Positions 34,568-39,736 of a DNA stretch of 39,736 nt are shown here, piece after piece. The stretch's first letter is position 1. Each line of letters begins with the position of its first letter. The position numbers were made by a program, and so were the translations under genes. The notes under the pieces were generated by a model that was not told the DNA's origin, ran no database searches, and saw nothing but the letters and a program-made list of their open reading frames with translations. The DNA is from Candidatus Thermoflexus japonica. Its GTDB lineage: Bacteria > Chloroflexota > Anaerolineae > Thermoflexales > Thermoflexaceae. The stretch spans positions 1 through 39,736 of the forward strand of contig BEHY01000022.1 in NCBI GenBank assembly GCA_002898735.1, given 5' to 3'.

Positions 34568-35123
34568 CGCGACCTCCTGCTCTCAGGCTTCGTCTCCACA
34601 GGACCTGCCCCAGAGGTTTAGGGATGGAAGGCAGGCTCTCTTCCCGCGCTGCGAAGCGACGCGGGAGGCGCAGGTCCCAAACCCGCCGCCCGTCGCCACC
34701 ATGGCAACCGAGCAGTTTCCGATCCCATGGTGCCAGGAGCTTTTGAAGATCCTGTGAAGATCTCAGGGAGAAATCCTGAAGGTTTGGGGATACGTTGAGA
34801 TCCTATCAGGGGCTAAAAAAACATCGTTGAGGGAACCATCCGGGCGTTACGACTGGAATATCATTCAGCGACATTCTTCACATAAAAACCTTGCTGGAGA
34901 TCACTGGAGCGTTCAATGATCTCTTCTACAGTTGTAAATGAGGGAGGTCGCAGTGGGACTCCTCCTGAGGGCTTTGAGGTTGAGCGGGCCGTCGAGGGGT
35001 GGTCCGCCCAGCCCTATAACGGAAGTAACTTTCTGCTTTCCTGCACCTGAGCTCAACAGTGTAAGTCCTGCGGGGGCCATACACGATCAAATTTAAGCGC
35101 GCGCATGCCTCCAGGAGGGTCAA
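34568..35123. other. Divergent intergenic region PepSY gene / Por operon
   Basis: 556 bp, with a less GC-rich centre. It holds a TCCCGCG/CGCGGGA hairpin in the PepSY leader (34642-34666), tandem 7-bp direct repeats (34745-34762), and AT-rich stretches near 34815-34890. A TATAAC occurs at 35015-35020, but no matching -35 gives a convincing Por promoter. No gene is supported in either strand. Confidence 0.5.
34745..34762. promoter_or_regulatory. Tandem GAAGATC-N4-GAAGATC direct repeat (candidate regulator site)
   Basis: Two identical 7-mers separated by CTGT, 11 bp start to start, the same architecture as a PhoB box. It lies about 180 bp upstream of the Met-rich PepSY gene, whose cluster encodes an OmpR/PhoB-family regulator. 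Binding is inferred, not shown. Confidence 0.45.
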
Positions 35124-36041
35124 ATGATGCAGGAGATGATCGAAATCCGATGGCACGGGCGCGGCGGGCAGGGGGTGGTGACCGCCGCACGGTTGCTGGC
35201 TGAGGCGGCCATGGAGGCCGGTTACTTCATCCAGGCGTTCCCAGACTATGGTCCAGAGCGCAGCGGAGCGCCCATTCGGGCCTATACCCGCCTCAGCCGC
35301 TCGCCGATCTCCCTCCATTCCCCGGTGAAAGCCCCGGATCTGGTGATCGTCCTGGACGAGACGCTGCTCGGTGATCCCTCGCTACTGGAAGGTCTGAAGC
35401 CGGACGGCTGGCTGATCGTGAACTCCGCGTTGCCCCCTGAGTTCGTCCGGCGTCGGGTGGGAGGTTACAAGGGCCATCTGGCCCTGCTCGACGCCACCCG
35501 CATCGCTCTGGAAGTTTTACGGCGGAACCTTCCAAACACGCCCCTGCTGGGGGCTCTGGCCCGATTGACCGGCCTTTTTTCCCTTGAGGATCTCACCCGC
35601 CATATCCGTCATCATCTCGCTGCGAAATTTGGAGAGGATGTGGTCCGGGCCAACCTGGAGGCAGTGCGTCGGGGGTTCGAAGAGGTGCGGATCGATCCGG
35701 GGCAGGCCTCGCCCGGCGAACGTCCCATCGAAGTCCCGTCGGGTGGGATGGCCCTTCCCTGGTTCGAGCTGCCCCGGGGGGGACTGATCCTGGATGCCGG
35801 GAACGCCATCGCTTACCGAACCGGGGACTGGCGGACATTCCGGCCGGTCGTGGAGATGGAGAAATGCACCCATTGTCTCTACTGCTGGCTCTACTGCCCG
35901 GATGACGCGATCCGGGTAGCGGGCGGGCAGTTCCTGGGTTTTGATGAGGCGCACTGCAAGGGTTGCGGGATCTGCGCGGCCGTTTGTCCGCCGAAGGCGA
36001 TCATTATGGTGGAGGAATCCCGCGTCGTGGCGGCGGTATAG
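35124..36041 (+). CDS. 2-oxoacid:ferredoxin oxidoreductase, fused gamma-delta subunit
   Basis: 305 aa. It starts at one of two adjacent ATGs (35124 or 35127) after AGGAGGG. Residues 1-190 are the gamma domain (IRWHGRGGQGVVTAARLLAEA, FPDYGPERSGAPIRAYTRLS). After a linker, residues about 245-292 form a bacterial 2[4Fe-4S] ferredoxin-type delta domain with two complete Cys sets: Cys248/251/254/258 and Cys278/281/284/288. It carries electrons from the TPP site of PorAB to ferredoxin. With the alpha and beta subunits downstream it makes a PFOR/VOR-type enzyme; pyruvate or branched-chain 2-oxoacid as substrate is undecided. The next gene starts 12 nt after the stop. Confidence 0.92.
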   Translation: MMQEMIEIRWHGRGGQGVVTAARLLAEAAMEAGYFIQAFPDYGPERSGAPIRAYTRLSRSPISLHSPVKAPDLVIVLDETLLGDPSLLEGLKPDGWLIVNSALPPEFVRRRVGGYKGHLALLDATRIALEVLRRNLPNTPLLGALARLTGLFSLEDLTRHIRHHLAAKFGEDVVRANLEAVRRGFEEVRIDPGQASPGERPIEVPSGGMALPWFELPRGGLILDAGNAIAYRTGDWRTFRPVVEMEKCTHCLYCWLYCPDDAIRVAGGQFLGFDEAHCKGCGICAAVCPPKAIIMVEESRVVAAV

Positions 36042-36052
36042 GGAGGTGCACC

Positions 36053-37306
36053 ATGGGCCGATGGATGGCACTGGAAGGCACCGAGGCGGTGGCTTATGCA
36101 ATGAAGCAGATCGCTCCCGACGTTGTAGCCGCTTACCCGATCACCCCTCAGACGGGGATCGTGCAGACCTTCGCCCAGTTTGTGGCGGATGGGGAGGTGT
36201 CCACGGAGTTCCTCCAGGTGGAAAGCGAGCATAGCGCCCTGAGCGCCTGTGTGGGGGCCGCAGCTGCGGGCGCCCGAGCGATGACCGCCACTTCCTCGCA
36301 GGGGCTGGCGCTGATGTGGGAGATCCTTTACATCGCTGCTGCCATGCGGCTCCCGGTTGTCATGCCTGTGGTCAACCGCGCCCTCTCCGCCCCGATCAAC
36401 ATCCACTGCGATCACTCGGACTCGATGGGTGCCCGGGACGCCGGATGGATCCAGATCTACTCGGAGAACGCCCAGGAAGCCTATGATAACACCCTCCAGG
36501 CTGTCCGCATCGCCGAGCATCCCCAGGTCCGCTTGCCGGTGATGGTGATGATGGACGGCTTCATCACCAGCCATGCGGTGGAGCGCGTGTGGATTGAAGA
36601 GGATGATGCTGTGCGTGCCTTTGTGGGCACCTATCAACCCGCCTGCACTCTTCTGAACCTGGAGCGTCCACTGACGTTCGGGGCGCTGGATTTTTACGAC
36701 TACTACTTCGAGCACAAGCGCCATCAGGTGGAAGCAATGCGCCGGGCGAAGGAAGCCATTCTGGAGGTAGCAGAGGATTTCGCCCGGCGCTTCGGTCGCC
36801 GCTACGGTCTCTTCGAGACCTACCGGTTGGAGGACGCGGAGGTGGCCCTCGTGGTGCTCTCCTCCACTGCCGGGACCGCCCGGGTGGCGGTGGACAATCT
36901 GCGGCGCCTGGGATGGCGAGTGGGCCTGCTCAAGCCCCGGGTCTACCGTCCTTTCCCGGATCATGAGCTGATCGAGGCGCTCCGGCATGTGCGAGCCATC
37001 GGGGTGATGGACCGGGCCATCGCCTTTGGGGCGATGGAAAACGGAGGACCGCTGTGGCTGGACATGCTGGCGGCCGCATATCGTCACGGCCTGCATATCC
37101 CGATCGCCAACTACGTGTTTGGGCTGGGCGGACGGGACATCACCCCTTCGGAGATTGAAGGGATTTTCACGGACCTGATGCAGATCGCCGAGCGCGGGAT
37201 GATCACCCGTCCGGTGACCTATGTGGGGGTCCGAGGAGAGGCACCACTGCCCACCCCCGCGGAATGGGCGCTTTGGCTCCCGGAGGCGACGATCGCCGGC
37301 GATTAG
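36053..37306 (+). CDS. porA: 2-oxoacid:ferredoxin oxidoreductase, alpha subunit
   Basis: 417 aa. GGAGGTG precedes the ATG at 36053; in-frame upstream starts lie within the previous gene. The N-terminal pyrimidine-binding domain has AYPITPQTGIVQ (about 28-39) and FLQVESEHSALSACVGAAAAGARAMTATSSQGLALM, both typical of PorA. A central domain and a C-terminal transketolase-like domain (about 255-370) follow. It forms the TPP-binding heterodimer with the beta subunit and performs CoA-dependent oxidative decarboxylation with ferredoxin. Separated from the beta gene by a 184-nt structured spacer. Confidence 0.93.
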   Translation: MGRWMALEGTEAVAYAMKQIAPDVVAAYPITPQTGIVQTFAQFVADGEVSTEFLQVESEHSALSACVGAAAAGARAMTATSSQGLALMWEILYIAAAMRLPVVMPVVNRALSAPINIHCDHSDSMGARDAGWIQIYSENAQEAYDNTLQAVRIAEHPQVRLPVMVMMDGFITSHAVERVWIEEDDAVRAFVGTYQPACTLLNLERPLTFGALDFYDYYFEHKRHQVEAMRRAKEAILEVAEDFARRFGRRYGLFETYRLEDAEVALVVLSSTAGTARVAVDNLRRLGWRVGLLKPRVYRPFPDHELIEALRHVRAIGVMDRAIAFGAMENGGPLWLDMLAAAYRHGLHIPIANYVFGLGGRDITPSEIEGIFTDLMQIAERGMITRPVTYVGVRGEAPLPTPAEWALWLPEATIAGD

Positions 37307-37490
37307 TGGGCTCGTGCTTTCAAGGAGCTATGCCGTTGGTTTCCTCAGGGGACTTCTCGGTCTGGGCCGGCCCAGACCAAAGAATTTCAAAGCGGAGAGG
37401 CCATCCCATCTCACGAGTTCGAGCCCAACGGCGCAGGTCCTTCAAAGCTGTCCTTCGATCTTTCCCAGGGGTTGGGAGGAGGAGGCTGTG
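37307..37490 (+). promoter_or_regulatory. Structured 184-nt spacer between porA and porB
   Basis: Immediately after the porA stop, TGGGCTCG (37307-37314) is complementary to CGAGCCCA (37420-37427). Between them lies a perfect palindrome with arms GGTCTGGGCC/GGCCCAGACC (37359-37378) and no U tract. The porB RBS ends the spacer. Such length is unusual in an otherwise tight operon and suggests an RNA element or an mRNA processing site. Confidence 0.4.
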
Positions 37491-38435
37491 ATGGCTGCAA
37501 CACCGTTGAACCTGAAAGTGCTATCGGAAAAGCGAACGCCCCTCTCCGGCGGGCATCGTCTGTGCGCAGGATGCGCCGAGGCAATTATCGTGAAACAGGT
37601 CCTTCTGGCCATTGATGATCCGGTGGTCGTGATCAATGGCACCGGCTGCCTGGAAGTCTCTACCACGATCTTCCCCTACACCGCCTGGCGGGTCCCGTGG
37701 ATCCATGTCGCCTTCGAAAACACCGCGGCCGTGGCTGCAGGGGTCGAGGCCGCGTATCGCGCTTTAATCCGCCGCCGGGCCATCCCGGAGGATCGCCGTG
37801 TCGTGTTTGTGGCTTTCGCCGGAGATGGGGGAACCTACGATATCGGCCTCCAGGCGCTTTCCGGAGCTCTGGAACGGGGGCACAAATTCCTTTACGTTTG
37901 CCTGGATAACGAAGGCTATATGAACACGGGCATCCAGCGCTCCAGCGCCACCCCGCGAGGGGCCTGGACCACCACGACGCCGGTTGGAGCGGTGATGCCC
38001 GGTAAGCCTCAGTGGCGCAAGGATCTTACCGGGATCATCGCGGCTCATCGAATCCCTTATGTCGCCCAGGCGGCCCCTTCCCACTGGAAGGATCTGATGT
38101 CCAAGGTGCGAAAGGCGGTTGCGGCGGATGGCCCCGCTTTTCTGAACGTTCTGGCCGATTGCAATCGGGGCTGGCGCCATGACCCGGCTTTGACCCTGGA
38201 GGTCACCCGGATGGCCGTAGAGACCTGTTACTGGCCTCTCTTCGAGGTCGAAAATGGGGTCTGGCGCCTGAGTTATCGTCCACGGCGTAAGCTCCCGATC
38301 ACGGAATATCTGAAGCTCCAGGGACGCTTCGCCCATTTGTTCCAGCCGGAATATCAGAACCTGGTAGCAGAGATTCAGGCGGAGGTGGATCGCCGCTGGG
38401 AGGAGCTGCTCCGCCGCTGTGGAGAGCACGTCTGA
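37491..38435 (+). CDS. porB: 2-oxoacid:ferredoxin oxidoreductase, beta subunit
   Basis: 314 aa. GGGAGGAGGAGG precedes the ATG at 37491. TPP/Mg motif GDGGTYDIG (111-119) with the closing Asn140 and NEGYMNTG. Four Cys for the proximal [4Fe-4S] cluster: Cys25 and Cys28 (CAGCAE), Cys53 (NGTGCLE) and Cys224 (LADCNRGW). It holds the TPP cofactor and the cluster nearest to it; electrons continue to the delta ferredoxin domain. Operon end with a CBS protein gene 42 nt downstream. Confidence 0.94.
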   Translation: MAATPLNLKVLSEKRTPLSGGHRLCAGCAEAIIVKQVLLAIDDPVVVINGTGCLEVSTTIFPYTAWRVPWIHVAFENTAAVAAGVEAAYRALIRRRAIPEDRRVVFVAFAGDGGTYDIGLQALSGALERGHKFLYVCLDNEGYMNTGIQRSSATPRGAWTTTTPVGAVMPGKPQWRKDLTGIIAAHRIPYVAQAAPSHWKDLMSKVRKAVAADGPAFLNVLADCNRGWRHDPALTLEVTRMAVETCYWPLFEVENGVWRLSYRPRRKLPITEYLKLQGRFAHLFQPEYQNLVAEIQAEVDRRWEELLRRCGEHV

Positions 38436-38477
38436 TCAATAAGGAGTTCAGCAATCTTTTGCAGGGAGAGCTCAAGG

Positions 38478-38972
38478 ATGCTCGTCGCTCGGGATATCAT
38501 GACCCCCAATCCGGTCACAGTCCGGCCGGACGATCCTCTGGGTGTGGCCGTGGAGAAGATGCGCTCCCGCCGATGCCGGCGGCTCCCGGTGGTGGAGGGG
38601 GAGCGGCTGGTAGGGATCATTACGGATCGGGATGTGCGTTTAGCCCTGAACTCCCCCCTGGTGCTCCATGAGCGCCGTTCCGACCAGCTGCTCCTGGAAC
38701 ACGTGCCGGTGCGGGCATGCATGACACCGGATCCCATCACCGTATCCCCGGATACTCCCCTGGTCGAGGTAGTTCGCCTGATGCGGGATCACAAATTCGG
38801 AGGGGTTCCTGTGGTTGAGGAGGGGAGGCTGATAGGGATCATCACGGAGACCGATTTAATGGATCTTCTGATCCGTCTTCTGGAGCACGGGGTAGACGAA
38901 GCCCGCTGGGTCCAGATCCGGCGCTACGGGAATCGCCATGTGCTTTCCGTCCACGCCCAGGAGCACCCATAA
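38478..38972 (+). CDS. Protein with two CBS domains
   Basis: 164 aa, almost entirely a CBS pair (Bateman module). CBS1 (about 5-60: DIMTPNPVTVRPDD, MRSRRCRRLPVVEGERLVGIITDRDV) and CBS2 (about 80-130: CMTPDPITVSPDTP, KFGGVPVVEEGRLIGIITETDL), with a short C-terminal extension (IRRYGNRHVLSVHAQ). Such modules bind adenine nucleotides and act as energy sensors. It is 42 nt downstream of porB and probably cotranscribed, so a regulatory link to the oxidoreductase is possible. No effector domain is attached. Confidence 0.9.
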   Translation: MLVARDIMTPNPVTVRPDDPLGVAVEKMRSRRCRRLPVVEGERLVGIITDRDVRLALNSPLVLHERRSDQLLLEHVPVRACMTPDPITVSPDTPLVEVVRLMRDHKFGGVPVVEEGRLIGIITETDLMDLLIRLLEHGVDEARWVQIRRYGNRHVLSVHAQEHP

Positions 38973-39020
38973 CCGGGAGGATGGAGCCTGTAGTCCGGCC
39001 GATTGCTCCACCCTCCCGGT
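38972..39020 (+). terminator. Hairpin between convergent CBS and coiled-coil genes
   Basis: ACCGGGAGG (38972-38980) pairs with CCTCCCGGT (39012-39020), and TGGAGC (38982-38987) with GCTCCA (39005-39010). It starts at the CBS stop codon. Followed by CTCCTTTCC, a weak tail; it likely serves both convergent genes. Confidence 0.7.
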
Positions 39021-39075
39021 CTCCTTTCCTGTCCTCATGGGAAACCGACTCCATCCCTTCTCGGCGCGCAAGCGC

Positions 39076-39736
39076 TCATTCCTCGATTTGGAGCTCCTCG
39101 GGCTCTCCATAGAGCTCCCATCCCCACCGGCGGGCGATCGCGTCCGCCCCGGGTTCATACCAGGGGGTGATCAGGATCCTCCGGTCCACCTTCCGGCCCG
39201 TCTGTTGCTCATAGAATTTCACCTTCCGCTCCATGGTGGGGAGCGCCTCCCGGCTCACCGATGTCCTCAATTCTACGATGATGGTTTTTCCATCCCGGAC
39301 GATCACATCCAGCTCAACATCGGAAGGGGAATCGAACACCACGCCCGCGGCATCGAAGGCCACCCATCGTTCCACCTCGAAGCCGGTTGCTTCCAGCACC
39401 GCGCGCATCCCCTCCCGCCAGGCCCTTTCGCTGCGCAACCCCCAGCGAGCCCCGAAGGCGGTCAGGCGGCGCATCAATCGTTCCTCCATCCGAATCATGC
39501 GAGCCTCCAGACGGGCCACCCGTTCCGCCAGCTGGGCCATCGCCTCCTCCAGATGGGCCACTCGCTCCGCCAGCTGGGCCATCGCCTCCTCCAGGCGGGC
39601 CACCCGCTCCTCCGTGCGCGCCTGCGCCTCGGCCAGACGGGCCACCGCCTCCTCCAGACGCCCGATCCGCTCCGCCTGCTGCGCCACCACCTCCTCCAGA
39701 CGCCCCACCCGCTCCGCCAGCTGGGCCATCGCCTCC
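39076..39736 (-). CDS. Coiled-coil protein with PD-(D/E)XK-like C-terminal domain (partial, cut by window end)
   Basis: At least 219 residues; the frame remains open at the right window edge, so the true start is outside. The N-terminal part is a long coiled coil built from 14-residue units such as AQLAERVARLEEAM. The C-terminal ~110 residues (FGARWGLRSERAWREGMRAVLEATGFEVERW, then VELDVIVRDGKTIIVELRTSVSREAL) resemble the DUF3782-type PD-(D/E)XK nuclease-like domain common in thermophiles. The catalytic pattern ELD...VELRT has Arg where ExK nucleases have Lys, so activity is doubtful. A KFYEQQTGRKVDRRILITPW segment follows. Function unknown. Confidence 0.75.
   Translation of the reverse strand, partial: EAMAQLAERVGRLEEVVAQQAERIGRLEEAVARLAEAQARTEERVARLEEAMAQLAERVAHLEEAMAQLAERVARLEARMIRMEERLMRRLTAFGARWGLRSERAWREGMRAVLEATGFEVERWVAFDAAGVVFDSPSDVELDVIVRDGKTIIVELRTSVSREALPTMERKVKFYEQQTGRKVDRRILITPWYEPGADAIARRWGWELYGEPEELQIEE
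39490..39736 (-). repeat. Tandem 42-bp coding repeats (coiled coil)
   Basis: Imperfect tandem repeats of about 42 bp (and 21-bp half units) encoding AQLAERVxxLEEAM heptads. They run to the window edge, so copy number cannot be given. Such repeats may vary in number between strains. Confidence 0.7.

Noticed and set aside
34926..35318. Minus-strand 130-codon frame overlapping the start of the Por gene
   Set aside because: Antisense to the conserved gamma-domain start. It has no RBS and no domain.
39490..39736. CRISPR-like or intergenic tandem repeat
   Set aside because: The repeats have no unique spacers and are in frame in a coiled-coil coding sequence.

Overview
The window is GC-rich bacterial chromosome from what looks like a thermophilic Chloroflexota (Thermoflexia/Anaerolineae-like). 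This is an inference from the LDH-type malate dehydrogenase, the AroH chorismate mutase, the ferredoxin-like-domain DAHP synthase, lipoproteins with Pro/Thr-rich tethers, and the mixture of 2-oxoacid dehydrogenase, 2-oxoacid:ferredoxin oxidoreductase and methylmalonyl-CoA mutase. Nearly all genes have strong AGGAGG-type ribosome binding sites, which I used to choose starts. I see no phage, IS element or CRISPR array.

Layout. 1-6.5 kb: a degenerate 38-bp direct repeat pair, then a minus-strand set of exported proteins (cupredoxin lipoprotein, two gluzincin metallopeptidases, an unknown lipoprotein). 6.8-9.5 kb: mutS. 9.5-13.5 kb: minus-strand housekeeping genes (hypothetical, mdh, TVP38-family membrane protein, tRNA-Pro(GGG), small hypothetical, fabI). 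13.7-18.3 kb: plus-strand operon DUF169 - E1 alpha - E1 beta - E2 of a branched-chain-type 2-oxoacid dehydrogenase, then a convergent zinc alcohol dehydrogenase. 20-24 kb: nitroreductase, methylmalonyl-CoA mutase catalytic subunit, membrane-anchored metallopeptidase. 23.9-27.1 kb: TPP riboswitch controlling thiO-thiS-thiG-thiE/tenI. 27.1-30.6 kb: minus-strand Phe/Tyr operon, AroH-PheA fusion - aroF - tyrA. 30.75-34.6 kb: minus-strand two-component system with a Met/His-rich sensor, a zinc-ribbon membrane protein and a Met-rich PepSY protein, probably metal (copper-like) responsive. 35.1-39.0 kb: 2-oxoacid:ferredoxin oxidoreductase (fused gamma-delta, alpha, beta) and a CBS-domain protein. The right edge cuts a coiled-coil PD-(D/E)XK-like protein.

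The most exciting observation lies in front of the Phe/Tyr operon. A consensus promoter (TTGACA-16-TATAAT) is followed by an unannotated 33-codon leader peptide with the run YWRYYFYYF, then a strong intrinsic terminator ending 12 nt before the pheA start. Segment 1 (in codons 6-9) can pair with segment 2 (codons 28-31). Segment 2 can instead pair with the 5' arm of the terminator. This is a complete classical ribosome-mediated transcription attenuator reading Tyr/Phe (and Trp) tRNA charging, controlling chorismate mutase/prephenate dehydratase, DAHP synthase and prephenate dehydrogenase together. A second nested inverted repeat lies between aroF and tyrA.

Metabolic reading: the BCKDH-like complex, the ferredoxin-dependent oxidoreductase and methylmalonyl-CoA mutase fit oxidation of branched-chain 2-oxoacids to acyl-CoA and on to succinyl-CoA. 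Malate dehydrogenase links to the TCA cycle. The thi operon supplies the TPP cofactor used by the E1 and Por enzymes.
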